A stretch of 64,000 nucleotides of DNA from Janthinobacterium sp. 61 (GTDB lineage Bacteria; Pseudomonadota; Gammaproteobacteria; Burkholderiales; Burkholderiaceae_D). Shown piece after piece: positions 7,894-16,934 of this stretch (positions are counted from its first letter, which is position 1; each line of letters opens with the position of its first letter). The stretch is taken from contig NZ_PJMQ01000001.1 in the NCBI RefSeq assembly GCF_002846335.1, positions 2,914,001 to 2,978,000 on the forward strand, read 5' to 3'. A model generated the notes under the pieces. It saw only the letters and a program-made list of their open reading frames with translations, was not told the DNA's origin and did no database searches. Made by a program: the position numbers and the translations under genes.

Positions 7894-8547
7894 TCAGTGA
7901 ATAAACAGCAAGGCGATCGCGCAAGGTATCAAGATACCGAGGCCAACCATCGGCCAGGTAAATGGGCGGTTGGCAGCGTGGAATTTCAAAATCAATAAAC
8001 CCGTCAGGCAAAACACGATGCAGGCGCCGGCAAAAATATCGATGAACCAGTTCCAGGCCACGCCCGTGTTGCGGCCCTTGTGCACATCGTTGAGCCAGGA
8101 TACCCAACCCCGGTCCGTCAACTCATATTCGGCAGCGCCGTCTTCCAGGCCGATGCGCACCCAGGCATCGCCACCCGCCTTGGGCAACGGCAGGTAGACT
8201 TCATCGACGTTCCATTCGGCTGGACGGCCGCCCGCATTGAGCGACCATTGCTGCTTCAACCAAGTTTCGGCGGCGGCCGGCATGGGCGCGTTGGCACCAT
8301 CATGCTGGGCAGCATACGCGGCCAGTTCGGTGACCAATGGCGCTGGCAGCTGCGCCTTCTGGCGCGTGATCGACGGCTTGGCTTCGATCTGGCTGGCGTG
8401 GTTCAGGGTGATGCCGGTGATAGAGAACAGAAACATGCCCAACAGGCAAAGTGCCGAGCTGATCCAGTGCCATTGATGCAAATTCTTCAGCCAGACGGCG
8501 CGGCCGGCATTGCTTCTGGCCTTGTCTGCGGTGCCCGCCTTACCCAT
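7894..8547 (-). CDS. PepSY-associated membrane protein
   Basis: Protein of 217 residues. Helices lie at about 28-50, 168-190 and 197-216, with a periplasmic domain of about 110 residues between the first two. The first helix begins KNLHQWHWISS, and the region before the second reads NDVHKGRNTGVAWNWFIDIF; these histidines are where PepSY membrane reductases are thought to bind b-type haem. First gene of a five-gene operon (PepSY, DUF2271, DUF4198, apbE, diflavin reductase) behind a near-perfect Fur box. The likely job is moving electrons across the membrane for ferric or siderophore reduction, by analogy with other PepSY reductases. Confidence 0.87.
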   Translation of the reverse strand: MGKAGTADKARSNAGRAVWLKNLHQWHWISSALCLLGMFLFSITGITLNHASQIEAKPSITRQKAQLPAPLVTELAAYAAQHDGANAPMPAAAETWLKQQWSLNAGGRPAEWNVDEVYLPLPKAGGDAWVRIGLEDGAAEYELTDRGWVSWLNDVHKGRNTGVAWNWFIDIFAGACIVFCLTGLLILKFHAANRPFTWPMVGLGILIPCAIALLFIH

Positions 8548-8642
8548 CGAGGGCTCCCGGCAAGGAGCGAGCCAGGTGGCGCGACAAGTCAGTGTGCTTC
8601 ATTCCCATCCTTCAATCAAAGTTCATGCTCATGGCTTCAAAC

Positions 8643-8663
8643 AAATGATAATGATTATCATTT
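8643..8663. promoter_or_regulatory. Near-perfect Fur box upstream of the PepSY operon
   Basis: Ten-base arms AAATGATAAT (8643-8652) and ATTATCATTT (8654-8663) are exact reverse complements around one central base, closely matching the Fur consensus. The site lies about 96 bases before the PepSY start, and 148 bases before the divergent PPOX-fold gene, which it could also affect. Confidence 0.9.
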
Positions 8664-8810
8664 ATTAAGTCAATACATGGGCGCACCGGCCGGGCCAGCG
8701 TTTTGTAACAGCTTTGAAACAAAGCACCCCTGCTACGTAAGCTGCCGCACAGAGCCATATGCAGCATCCACCTATGCTGTTGTTCAGGACAACCATCAAG
8801 GGAGCACCCC

Positions 8811-9308
8811 ATGCAATCGTATTCCAGCGAACAACTGGCCAGCATCGCGGCCAGGATCAAGGACGTCAAATTCGGCATGCTGACCACCAGCGACGACATG
8901 CGCACCCTCACCAGCCGGCCTTTGACGCAGCAGCAGGTGGATAAAGACGGGCAGATCTGGTTTTTTGTCTCGGACGAGGCTGCTTACACGCGCGATTTAC
9001 TGAACAATCCGCAAGTCAATGTCAGCTTTGTCGACACCGGCGACAGCGTGTACGTATCCGTCTGCGGCCATGCACAGCTGCTGAAGGACCGCGCCAAGGC
9101 GGAGGAATTGTGGAATCCGCTGATAAAAACCTGGTTCCCGGGTGGGCTCGACGATCCGAAACTGTCGCTGATCAAGGTGACCATCCAGTCAGCCGAGTAT
9201 TGGGATAGCAGCGCCAGCAAGATGATGCAATTCTATGAAATGGCCAAGGCCGCCATCACGGGCGAGCCGCCGAAAGACTTGGGTGAACACGGCCGGGTCG
9301 ACCTGTAG
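8811..9308 (+). CDS. Pyridoxamine 5'-phosphate oxidase-fold general stress protein
   Basis: Protein of 165 residues in the general stress protein 26 branch of the PPOX split-barrel fold. Markers are VKFGMLTTSDDMRTLTSRPL, GQIWFFVSDEAAYTRDLLNN, VNVSFVDTGDSVYVSVCGHA and LWNPLIKTWFPGGLDDPKL. Members bind flavin or a deazaflavin, and many have no known substrate. Its promoter region faces the Fur-controlled PepSY operon. GGGAG lies seven bases before ATG. A GCTTTG-AAA-CAAAGC inverted repeat at 8711-8725 could be part of its control region. Confidence 0.88.
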   Translation: MQSYSSEQLASIAARIKDVKFGMLTTSDDMRTLTSRPLTQQQVDKDGQIWFFVSDEAAYTRDLLNNPQVNVSFVDTGDSVYVSVCGHAQLLKDRAKAEELWNPLIKTWFPGGLDDPKLSLIKVTIQSAEYWDSSASKMMQFYEMAKAAITGEPPKDLGEHGRVDL

Positions 9309-9320
9309 CACGCCCCCATA

Positions 9321-9364
9321 TTTTACCCGGGTGATATTGACTTTTAATTTAACCCGGGTAAAAT
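9321..9364 (+). promoter_or_regulatory. Promoter with twin ACCCGGGT operators upstream of the DUF2239 gene
   Basis: TTTTACCCGGGT (9321-9332) and ACCCGGGTAAAA (9352-9363) form a perfect 12-base inverted repeat; each also holds the 8-base palindrome ACCCGGGT, with centres 27 bases apart. A promoter fits inside: -35 TTGACT (9337-9342), a 16-base spacer, and -10 TAAAAT (9359-9364). One operator lies upstream of -35, the other between -35 and -10. This is a repressor-type layout; the repressor is not identified. Confidence 0.7.
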
Positions 9365-9395
9365 TGCCTGCCTAATGACTCATTGGAGGCAAGAC

Positions 9396-9998
9396 ATGCA
9401 CACACCCACCCAGCTCACCGCCTTTGCGGGTCCACACAAAGTTGCCTCCGGCACATTGCATGCCATAGCGCAAACATTGAAGGAACTGGTGACGCGCGAT
9501 CCCGCTGCGCAAATCCTGATATTCGACGATACGAGCGGCAGTCAGGTGGACCTGAACCTGCACGGCAGCCTGACCGAGGTGCTGCAACGCCTTCCACGCG
9601 AACCCGCGCCGGCACCGAGAGAAGACGCGCCACCACCCGCGCGCACGGCAGGCCGCCCGAAGCTCGGCGTGGTGGCGCGCGAAATCACCCTGCTGCCCCG
9701 TCACTGGGAATGGCTGGCGACACAGCCGGGCGGCGCCTCGGTGGCCTTGCGCAAGCTGGTGGAACACGCGCAGCGGGGCAACAGGGAGCACGATGAACAA
9801 CGCCAGGCGCGCGAAGCGGCCTATAAAGTCATGAGCGCGCTGGCCGGCGATGCGCCTGGATTCGAAGAAGCCAGCCGCGCCCTGTTCGCCGGCAAGCAGC
9901 CAGCATTTCTTGGCTGCATACAGGAATGGCCTGCCGACGTGCGCGAACACGTCTTGCAGCTAGCCCAAGGTGGATGGTCCGGGAGTGAAGAACGATAG
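9396..9998 (+). CDS. DUF2239 family protein
   Basis: Protein of 200 residues of uncharacterised family DUF2239. Recognisable parts are the opening LTAFAGPHKVASGTLHAIAQ, the segment ILIFDDTSGSQVDLNLHGS, the Arg/Pro-rich linker, GRPKLGVVAREITLLPRHWE, WLATQPGGASVALRKLVEHA, and the C-terminal WPADVREHVLQLA. The middle resembles a short DNA-binding or regulator-like helical domain, but that is only impression. ATG 9396 is chosen over an in-frame ATG at 9375 because GGAGG at 9385-9389 is well spaced. Expression is probably controlled by the twin ACCCGGGT operator just upstream. Cytosolic; function unknown. Confidence 0.85.
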   Translation: MHTPTQLTAFAGPHKVASGTLHAIAQTLKELVTRDPAAQILIFDDTSGSQVDLNLHGSLTEVLQRLPREPAPAPREDAPPPARTAGRPKLGVVAREITLLPRHWEWLATQPGGASVALRKLVEHAQRGNREHDEQRQAREAAYKVMSALAGDAPGFEEASRALFAGKQPAFLGCIQEWPADVREHVLQLAQGGWSGSEER

Positions 9999-10007
9999 GC
10001 GACCCGG

Positions 10008-10361
10008 TCAGACGCCCGTGCTGCCCGTGGTGTCAGGCGCATCGTCAGCGCTCTGCCGGTTCTGCCCGGCGGCGCCGGACTGACGATGGGGCAAGCGGTC
10101 AGCGCGACGTACTTCGCCGATGGAAAACAGATCGTCGCCGATATCGAGGCCTTGCTCGCTATCGACCAGCACAAAACTCTCGGCCGACTCGGCCGTGCTT
10201 TGCTTGCTGCCTGCCGTGGACGGCGTGCCACCCTGGCTATTGCCGGGCTGCGGCGTAGTGGAGTTGCCCATCATCTTCTCCCTGATCGTGAATGCGAGTT
10301 GATCGCGGATTAACTGCACCTTGGCCGTGGCCGGCGGCGCAGCTTTTTCATCATAGTCCAT
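10008..10361 (-). CDS. Hypothetical protein, low complexity
   Basis: I do not recognise this 117-residue protein. The N-terminus (about 1-30, with VQLIRDQLAFTIREKMM) is helical; the middle is Ser/Thr/Gln/Gly-rich and probably disordered; a short acidic segment (FVLVDSEQGLDIGDDLFSIG, about 63-82) looks structured, followed by a polar tail. It is convergent with the DUF2239 gene, nine bases apart. ATG 10361 is preceded only by a weak AGCAGG. It could be a small stress-related protein like its KGG-repeat neighbour, but nothing proves that. Confidence 0.6.
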   Translation of the reverse strand: MDYDEKAAPPATAKVQLIRDQLAFTIREKMMGNSTTPQPGNSQGGTPSTAGSKQSTAESAESFVLVDSEQGLDIGDDLFSIGEVRRADRLPHRQSGAAGQNRQSADDAPDTTGSTGV

Positions 10362-10467
10362 GCCTGCTGCATTGCATCAAAATTTTGCTACTGCGGACTA
10401 GCGCCGCGACTGGCCAGCGGCAATGCGCGATTCCCGCTGGCCAGACCTGCCTTGCTACCGCTGCCGC

Positions 10468-10839
10468 CTACTTGTTGCGCGAACCGGACGAGCCCGCCCC
10501 TGAACCTGGACCTGCGCTTTGCTTGTTGCCACTGTCGCGCTTGCTATCCTGCTTCATGCCGGAATTCTCACGCCCACCGCTGGAGCTGGCGGCACTTTGC
10601 CTGCTGGCATCGTTTTTGTGGCTCTGGCTGCCCGCGCGGCGCGCTTCTTCCGACGTGAATTCATGGGCCGTGCCCTTTTCATGCGCGGCACGTCCGCCTT
10701 CGCTGGCGATTTCGCGCTGCTGGGCGGGGTCCATGGAAGCGAAGCCACGTTTGCTGGTATCGCTTTGCTTGTTGCCAGCGCTGCTGCCGCTGCTACTGGT
10801 TTTATTACCCTGCTGTTTATTGTCGCTCGATGTGGCCAT
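10468..10839 (-). CDS. KGG-repeat stress-induced protein
   Basis: Protein of 123 residues, very hydrophilic. After an N-terminal Ser/Gly/Asn/Gln-rich stretch there is a KGG-type stress motif: RGFASMDPAQQREIASEGGR and then AAHEKGTAHEFTSEEARRAG at about 31-70, followed by a disordered Ser/Gly-rich tail. The family includes E. coli YciG/GsiB-like proteins linked to desiccation and general stress. ATG 10839 is chosen over the longer open frame because AAGGAG lies seven bases upstream and the upstream residues look untranslated. Monocistronic, in a cluster of small stress-type genes. Confidence 0.85.
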   Translation of the reverse strand: MATSSDNKQQGNKTSSSGSSAGNKQSDTSKRGFASMDPAQQREIASEGGRAAHEKGTAHEFTSEEARRAGSQSHKNDASRQSAASSSGGRENSGMKQDSKRDSGNKQSAGPGSGAGSSGSRNK

Positions 10840-11033
10840 GATGATCTCCTTGATCGATGGAATGAGAAAACAGTGCAAACTATGCAATTCTTCCCCTTCG
10901 CACGGCAAGGGAACCATCATCTTAGTGCGCACATGGGGCGCAAGAAATAGGAGGATGGCAGGAGCGCATGTAGGATGAGTCCCGCCCACGGTAGCGCAGT
11001 TACTTTCAGTTTTCCACCAAAAGTACCAGACAC

Positions 11034-11708
11034 TCAGCAGTTAGCGGGTATTGGGAAAATCGCCGCGTCCGCCGTCACATACACGCGCTCGCCAGCGGCT
11101 GGCTGCACCGCATGGCCGCCCGTAAAGGCGCCAAACGATGGCAAAATGGCACGCTGCCGGCCCAGCAGGAAACATGGCAGGCGCAAGCCGTTCCTGTCCG
11201 CGCGCAAGTGAAACACGGGATGCACGTGACCAGCCAGCACATAGCCAGGCGCGACGGTGTCCGGGTGATGGCAGAAGGAAAGATTGCCCACGCTGTGCGG
11301 TTCGTCCACCAGGCTGATACCCAGTGCGCTGGCCGGATCGCCCGCATGCGCATCGTGGTTGCCACGCACCACCGTCAGGCGCACATCCGGATGGCGCGTG
11401 CGCCAGGCCAGCATGGCCGCCACGGTGGCGTCCGCATGCGCGGCGCGCGCGTGCAGGAAGTCGCCGAGAAAGACGATTTCCTCGCAAACATGGCTGGCCA
11501 GCAAGGCGTCCAGCGCCAGCAGGTTTTGCGTGGTGGTGCCGCGCGGCACGGGCACGCCCAGCGCGCGAAACGCGGCCGCCTTGCCGAAATGGATGTCGGC
11601 GATAATCAGCATCTTGCGCGCCGGCCAATACACGGCCTTGTCCGCCAGCAGCCACACCAGCTCGCCAGCCAGTTCCACCACGCAATGCGCTGCGCGCTGG
11701 CCATTCAT
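11034..11708 (-). CDS. pdeM: Ligase-associated DNA damage response endonuclease PdeM
   Basis: Protein of 224 residues of the binuclear metallophosphoesterase fold. The metal-ligand motifs are clear: ADIHFGK (about 38), GDFLHA (about 82), RGNHDAH (about 115), and GHVHPVFH (about 160). PdeM is the phosphoesterase of the four-gene repair operon with an Lhr-type helicase, an ATP-dependent ligase and a beta-CASP exonuclease. Its ATG overlaps the helicase stop by four bases, so translation is coupled. It is the last gene of the operon. Confidence 0.92.
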   Translation of the reverse strand: MNGQRAAHCVVELAGELVWLLADKAVYWPARKMLIIADIHFGKAAAFRALGVPVPRGTTTQNLLALDALLASHVCEEIVFLGDFLHARAAHADATVAAMLAWRTRHPDVRLTVVRGNHDAHAGDPASALGISLVDEPHSVGNLSFCHHPDTVAPGYVLAGHVHPVFHLRADRNGLRLPCFLLGRQRAILPSFGAFTGGHAVQPAAGERVYVTADAAIFPIPANC

Positions 11709-14170
11709 GCGGCCGCCTTTTCCAGCGCGCTCACCAGGCGCGCCACCCGGTCCGACAGTTTTTCCGTCGTCAGCTGTTCGCGGAAACGCTCGACCATGAG
11801 ACCGAAGGCAAACGGCGAGGCGCGCTCCAAAGGCTGCAGGCTGATGCGCCGGCCGTGCAGCTCGCGCAAGGTGGCGCGCAAGCGCGTCAGTTCCAGTTCC
11901 TGCTCCAGCACTTCGCGCTGCGCCTGCGTGAGCAGCAAATTGGCCGCGTCGTGCTTGCGGAACACTTCAAAGAAGAGCGAGGACGACGCTTGCAGCTGGC
12001 GCGCGCTTTTCGGCTGTCCCGGATAGCCCTGGAACACGAGGCCGGCGATGCGGGCAATTTCGCGGAAGCGCCGCTGCGACATTTCCGTCGCGTTCAGGCT
12101 GGCCAGCACGTCCTCGAGCAAGTTGTCCGTGCTGAACAGGGGCACATCGGCGCCGCTGGCGGCCGTCAACAGCGGCGCAAATGCGATATCGTCCCCGCCC
12201 AGCAATTCAAAGCCGTAATCGTTGACGGCAATCGACAAGGTTGCCGGCTGCACGCGCGCGATGCGGTAGGCCAGCAGGGAAGCGAGGCCCAGGTGCACCG
12301 AGCGGCCCGCAAACGGATACACGAACAGATGCTGGCCTTCGCGGCTGGACAAGGTTTCCAGCAACAGGCTGGCGCGCGTGGGCAGGCTGGACCATGTCTG
12401 CTGGATGGCCAGCAGCGGCGCCAGCGCGCGCATTTCCGGCCCGCTGGCACGGCCTTCCTGCGCCAGCTGCAACTGGTCCAGCACGGCATGCGCCAGTTCC
12501 GACGACAGCGGCATCTTGCCGCCCTGCCAGCGCGGCACGGCGCCCCGGCTGCCTGTTGCGCGCCGCACATACGCCGTCATCTCGTGCACGCGCACGAATT
12601 CCAGGATGCGCCCGCCAAACAAAAAATGGTCGCCCTGCTTCAGGCGCGCAATGAACGATTCCTCGATGCTGCCGATGCGGGCGCCGCCCAGGAATTTGAC
12701 CTGGATCGCCGCTTCCGAGACGATGGTGCCGATGCTCATGCGGTGGCGCCGCGCCAGGGCTGCATCCGGCACGCGGTACACACCGTCTTCATCGGGCAGC
12801 ACTCTCCGGTATTCCGGATACACGGTCAGGCTTTGCCCGCCGCGGGCGACGAAATCGAGCGCCCATTGCCACTCGTCCGGCGTCAGGTGGCGGTAGGACC
12901 AGGCCCCGCGCACTTCGTCGTACAGGGCCGGCGACTCGAAGCCGCCGCCCAGGGCGATCGTCACCAGGTGCTGCACCAGCACGTCGAGCGGCTTGTCCGG
13001 CACGGGGCGTGCTTCCAGGTGGCCCTGCGCCAAGGCAGCGCGGGCAGCGGCCGCTTCCAGCAGTTCCAGGCTGTTGGTGGGCACCAGGGTGACGCGCGAA
13101 ATACGTCCCGGCGCGTGGCCGCTGCGCCCGGCCCGCTGCACCAGGCGCGCGATGCCCTTCGCGCTGCCCACCTGCAGCACCCGCTCGACGGGCAGGAAAT
13201 CGACGCCCAGGTCCAGGCTGGACGTGCATACGACGGCTTTCAGTTCGCCCGTTTTCAAATGCTGCTCGACCCACTCGCGCACTTCGCGGTCCAGCGAACC
13301 ATGGTGCAGGGCGATCAATCCTGCCCAGTCCGGCCGCGCATCGAGCAGGTGCTGGTACCACAGCTCGGCCTGCGAACGCGTATTTGTAAACACCAGGGTG
13401 GTGGCGCTGCCCTCGATCTCGGCAATCAAAGGCTGCAGCATCTGGATGCCCAAATGCCCGCCCCAGGGAAAGCGCGTGGGGTTCACAGGAATCAGGCTGT
13501 CGACGAGGATGCGCTTCTTGACTTTACCTTCCACCAGCACGCCGGCGCTTTCCTCGCCCAGCAAGACATCCTGCGCCTGCTGCAGATTGCCCAGGGTGGC
13601 CGACAAGCCCCACGTCATCAGGTTTTCCTGCCAGCGGCGCAAGCGGGCCAGCGCCAGTTGCACCTGCACGCCGCGCTTGCTGCCCATCAATTCATGCCAC
13701 TCATCGACGATCACGGTTTCCAGCAGGCTGAAGCGTGCCTGGGCGTCCATCTGGCTCAGCATCAGCGACAGGCTTTCCGGCGTGGTGACGAGCACCTCGG
13801 GCCAGGCTTTCGCCTGCCGCGCCCGCTGGGCGGCGCTGGTATCTCCCGTGCGCGCCTCGATGCGCCAGCCGGGAGCGAGATCCACGCCCGAGGCTTGCAA
13901 TGCGCGCACGGTGTCGGCCGCCAGCGCCCGCATGGGCGTGATCCACAGCACGCGCAAACCCTGTTTTCGACTCTTGCGCTCCATCCGCCCCGCGCGTAGC
14001 AAGGCGCCGAACCAGACGGCATACGTCTTGCCGGACCCCGTGCTGGCATGCAGCAGGCCGGAGCGACCCTGTGCGGCGGTGCGCCAGACGGCGCGCTGGA
14101 AGGGAAAGATCGTCCAGCCGCGCCCGGCAAACCAGGCATCGATGCGCTGCGCCAGCGTGCTTTTGCTCAT
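11705..14170 (-). CDS. Ligase-associated DNA damage response DEXH helicase (Lhr-type)
   Basis: Protein of 821 residues, an Lhr-core type 3'-5' helicase. Motif I is [11 protein letters not shown] (about 44), motif [14 protein letters not shown] (about 158), motif III LSATLGN, motif V/VI region STDLGVDF-like [20 protein letters not shown] and QRAGRSGH. The winged-helix and Lhr-core beta-barrel fill the C-terminal 400 residues. Its length matches the short Lhr class tied to the repair ligase. It starts seven bases after the ligase stop and overlaps pdeM by four bases. It is expected to unwind or translocate during cross-link or strand-break repair with its three operon partners. Confidence 0.93.
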   Translation of the reverse strand: MSKSTLAQRIDAWFAGRGWTIFPFQRAVWRTAAQGRSGLLHASTGSGKTYAVWFGALLRAGRMERKSRKQGLRVLWITPMRALAADTVRALQASGVDLAPGWRIEARTGDTSAAQRARQAKAWPEVLVTTPESLSLMLSQMDAQARFSLLETVIVDEWHELMGSKRGVQVQLALARLRRWQENLMTWGLSATLGNLQQAQDVLLGEESAGVLVEGKVKKRILVDSLIPVNPTRFPWGGHLGIQMLQPLIAEIEGSATTLVFTNTRSQAELWYQHLLDARPDWAGLIALHHGSLDREVREWVEQHLKTGELKAVVCTSSLDLGVDFLPVERVLQVGSAKGIARLVQRAGRSGHAPGRISRVTLVPTNSLELLEAAAARAALAQGHLEARPVPDKPLDVLVQHLVTIALGGGFESPALYDEVRGAWSYRHLTPDEWQWALDFVARGGQSLTVYPEYRRVLPDEDGVYRVPDAALARRHRMSIGTIVSEAAIQVKFLGGARIGSIEESFIARLKQGDHFLFGGRILEFVRVHEMTAYVRRATGSRGAVPRWQGGKMPLSSELAHAVLDQLQLAQEGRASGPEMRALAPLLAIQQTWSSLPTRASLLLETLSSREGQHLFVYPFAGRSVHLGLASLLAYRIARVQPATLSIAVNDYGFELLGGDDIAFAPLLTAASGADVPLFSTDNLLEDVLASLNATEMSQRRFREIARIAGLVFQGYPGQPKSARQLQASSSLFFEVFRKHDAANLLLTQAQREVLEQELELTRLRATLRELHGRRISLQPLERASPFAFGLMVERFREQLTTEKLSDRVARLVSALEKAAA

Positions 14171-14177
14171 CGCTTGC

Positions 14178-15809
14178 TCATGCAGCGGTCGCCAGCATGG
14201 CCTTCAGGGTGGCCAGGGTGTCCGCGTCGGCGATGGCCTTGTCTACACGCCGGCGCAGGATGCGGGGAAAGCGCACGGCGATGCCCGCCTTGTGGCGGCT
14301 GGAGGCGGCGATGCCTTCGAAACCGATCTCGAACACCATGGTTGGCTGCACGCTGCGCACGGGGCCGAATTTTTCTATGGTGGTCTTGCGGATGGCCGCG
14401 TCGACTTGGCCAATTTCCGCATCCGTCAGGCCCGAGTACGCCTTGGCGAAGGGCACCAGCTTGCGTTCCTCGCCATGCTCGCCATCCCAGACGGCGAACG
14501 TGTAGTCCGTGTACAGCGACGCGCGCCGGCCGTGGCCCGCCTGGGCGTAGATCAACACGGCGTCGATGGCATACGGGGCTATCTTCCATTTCCACCAGGT
14601 GCCCACGTTTTTCGTGCGGCCTACGCCATATGCGGCCGAGACGGCCTTGAGCATCAAGCCTTCCACGCCGCGCGCCCGCGATTCGCTGCGGATGGCCGCC
14701 AGCGCGTCCCAGCTTGCCGCGGCGATGCGCGGCGACAGACGCAGCGTCGGCGCACCCACCTGCGCCACCAAGGTTTCCAGCAACGCACGCCGTTCCAACT
14801 GGGGCAGCTGGCGGACATCCACGCCATCCATTTCCAGCACATCGTAGGCGACGAGCACGGCCGGCAATTCGGCCAGCAGCTTGGCAGGCAGCGTCTTGCG
14901 GCCCATGCGTTGTTGCAAATCGGAAAATGGCGCCGGCACGTCGCCCGCCTGCCAGATGAGGATTTCGCCATCGAGCACCGTACCCTCCGGCAAGGCCAGC
15001 TGCGCCAATTCAGGAAACCGCTCCGTGATCAATTCTTCGCCGCGCGACCACAGCCAGTTGACGCCATCGCGGCGCAGCAGCTGGGCGCGCATGCCGTCGT
15101 ATTTCCATTCGACCAGCCAGTCGGCAAGGTCGCCCAGTGTCTCCGGTGGCGCCTGCAAGGGGTGTGCCAGGAAGAAGGGGTAAGGCTGGCCGCCGCGCAA
15201 CGCATGTTCGTCATCCGACTGCGCGCCGGTCAGCTTGAGGAAGCCCGCGCCCGTGGGGCTGACCTTGCCATCGGTCCAGCCCATCAGGCGCTGCGCGATC
15301 AGCTTGCTGTCCACGGCGGCGATGCTGGCGAGCGCGCGCGTCACCAGCAGTTTTGAGACTCCCACGCGAAAGCCGCCGCCGATCAGCTTGATCAATAGAA
15401 AACGTTCGCGCGTTTCCAGCTCGTCCCAGTACGCCAGCAGGGCCGCGCGGATGGTCTCGGGCGCCGCGCCGCGCAAGGGCGCGATGCGCTGCTCGACCCA
15501 CTCGGCCAGGCCGATGTCGCTGCGCCTGGCGGGCGCGGGCAGGATCAGGGCGATGGTTTCGGCCAGGTCGCCCACGGCATGGTAGGCCTCGTCGAACAGC
15601 CAGGCGTCGAGGCCCGCGCGTTCGGTCGCGTATTCGCGCAGCAACTTGGTGGGCATGGCCTGGCGCGGCTTGCCGCCGGCCAGGAAGTACACGGCCCAGG
15701 CCGCATTCTCGGGTGATGCGTCCCGAAAATAGGCTTGCAGCGCCGCCAGCTTGCGGCTGGTGGACGTGGTTTCATCGAGTTCCGCGTACAGCCGGGCAAA
15801 TTCACGCAT
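14178..15809 (-). CDS. ATP-dependent DNA ligase of the ligase-associated repair operon
   Basis: Protein of 543 residues. An N-terminal helical DNA-binding domain (about 1-200) is followed by the nucleotidyltransferase domain with motif [10 protein letters not shown]; Lys236 by my count is the adenylated residue. Later motifs [28 protein letters not shown] and [20 protein letters not shown] fit the ligase family, and an OB-fold ends the protein. Start at ATG 15809, eight bases inside the end of the exonuclease gene; the longer open frame would run deep into that gene and lacks family similarity. Seals nicks using ATP, unlike the housekeeping NAD-dependent LigA. Confidence 0.94.
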   Translation of the reverse strand: MREFARLYAELDETTSTSRKLAALQAYFRDASPENAAWAVYFLAGGKPRQAMPTKLLREYATERAGLDAWLFDEAYHAVGDLAETIALILPAPARRSDIGLAEWVEQRIAPLRGAAPETIRAALLAYWDELETRERFLLIKLIGGGFRVGVSKLLVTRALASIAAVDSKLIAQRLMGWTDGKVSPTGAGFLKLTGAQSDDEHALRGGQPYPFFLAHPLQAPPETLGDLADWLVEWKYDGMRAQLLRRDGVNWLWSRGEELITERFPELAQLALPEGTVLDGEILIWQAGDVPAPFSDLQQRMGRKTLPAKLLAELPAVLVAYDVLEMDGVDVRQLPQLERRALLETLVAQVGAPTLRLSPRIAAASWDALAAIRSESRARGVEGLMLKAVSAAYGVGRTKNVGTWWKWKIAPYAIDAVLIYAQAGHGRRASLYTDYTFAVWDGEHGEERKLVPFAKAYSGLTDAEIGQVDAAIRKTTIEKFGPVRSVQPTMVFEIGFEGIAASSRHKAGIAVRFPRILRRRVDKAIADADTLATLKAMLATAA

Positions 15810-16842
15810 GGGTGACGTCCTCCGCCGCCGTGGAAGCACCAGGCGCACTGTCATCGGCTTCGTCATCGCCATACTCCGTCTCAAAGCCGCCCGCCTGCCA
15901 GCCATTCTGCTGCAGCCAGCGCACCATCACGGGTATCGAGCCGTGCGTGACGATGATGCGTTCGGCCTGCGTGGCCTGGATGGCTTGCATCAGGCCTGGC
16001 CAGTCGGCATGGTCGGACAGCACGAAACCCCGGTCCACGCCGCGCCGCCGGCGCGCTCCGCGCAGCAGCATCCAGCCGCTGGCGAACGCATCGCTGTAGT
16101 CGCCGAAGCGCTTCATCCACGGCGAGCCGGCGGCCGACGGCGGCGCGATCACCATGGCCATCTTCAAGGCCGCCTTGTCGTTGGCATCGCCCACCATCAC
16201 GGTGGCCGGCAAGGCCACACCGGACTCGCGATAGACCTGCGTCAATGCCTGCGCCGCGCCATGGCAGATAATGGGACCGATGGTGGCGTCCAGACCCGCC
16301 AGGATGCGCTGCGCCTTGCCAAAGGCATAGCAGAACAGCACGCTGGTGCGTCCTTCGGCCGCATTCCTGCGCCACCACTGGTTTATGTCGTCATGGATTT
16401 CCTGCGGCGCCTGCCAGCGGTAGATGGGCAGGCCGAAGGTTGATTCCGTGATAAACGTATCGCAGCGCACGGGCTCGAACGGTGCGCAGGTAGGATCGGG
16501 CTGCAGCTTGTAGTCGCCGGACGCCACCCAGACCTGGCCGCCGTGCTGCATGCGCACCTGGGCAGAACCGAGCACGTGGCCGGCCGGATGCAGCGAAACC
16601 TGCACGCCGTGGTGTTCGATGGTCTCGCCATACGCGAGACCCTGGATGGAAACGGCGCCCAGGCGCGCCTGCAGCACCTTGACGCCGTCGCTGGCGCACA
16701 GGTAATGCCGGTGGCCCACGCGCGCATGGTCGGCATGCGCATGCGTGATGATGGCGCGCTCGACAGGGCGCCACGGGTCGATGTAGAACTGCCCCGGCAC
16801 GCAATACAAGCCTTCCTTGCGCACCACTACCATGTCCGCCAT
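15802..16842 (-). CDS. Ligase-associated DNA exonuclease (metallo-beta-lactamase/beta-CASP fold)
   Basis: Protein of 346 residues. The metal site is ITHAHADHARVGH near 33-45, with later ligands in HPAGHVLGSAQV and SGDYK. It resembles SNM1-type nucleases and the exonuclease of the ligase-associated repair system. GGGAG lies about six bases before ATG. It is the first gene of the operon exonuclease-ligase-helicase-pdeM, all overlapping or within seven bases, which is strong evidence for a joint product. The C-terminal 25 residues are acidic (EYGDDEADDSAPGAS) and probably flexible. Confidence 0.93.
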   Translation of the reverse strand: MADMVVVRKEGLYCVPGQFYIDPWRPVERAIITHAHADHARVGHRHYLCASDGVKVLQARLGAVSIQGLAYGETIEHHGVQVSLHPAGHVLGSAQVRMQHGGQVWVASGDYKLQPDPTCAPFEPVRCDTFITESTFGLPIYRWQAPQEIHDDINQWWRRNAAEGRTSVLFCYAFGKAQRILAGLDATIGPIICHGAAQALTQVYRESGVALPATVMVGDANDKAALKMAMVIAPPSAAGSPWMKRFGDYSDAFASGWMLLRGARRRRGVDRGFVLSDHADWPGLMQAIQATQAERIIVTHGSIPVMVRWLQQNGWQAGGFETEYGDDEADDSAPGASTAAEDVTHA

Positions 16843-16934
16843 GCCCAGCTCCCTACGTTAAAAAAAAACCGCGTTGGAATGGGCTGATTCTAGCGCTCTT
16901 TCGCTCGATCACTGTTCGACAGCGCACAATGGAT

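Noticed and set aside
8711..8725. GCTTTG-AAA-CAAAGC inverted repeat before the PPOX-fold gene.
   Set aside because: Arms are short and AT/GC-mixed; could be chance, so not listed as an operator.
10840..11033. Possible gene or RNA in the gap between the KGG-repeat gene and pdeM.
   Set aside because: No coding pattern, conserved fold or tRNA-like structure could be seen; it probably only carries the KGG promoter.
11855..13999. A 700-residue plus-strand open frame opposite the Lhr-type helicase.
   Set aside because: Antisense of helicase motifs; no protein-like signature.
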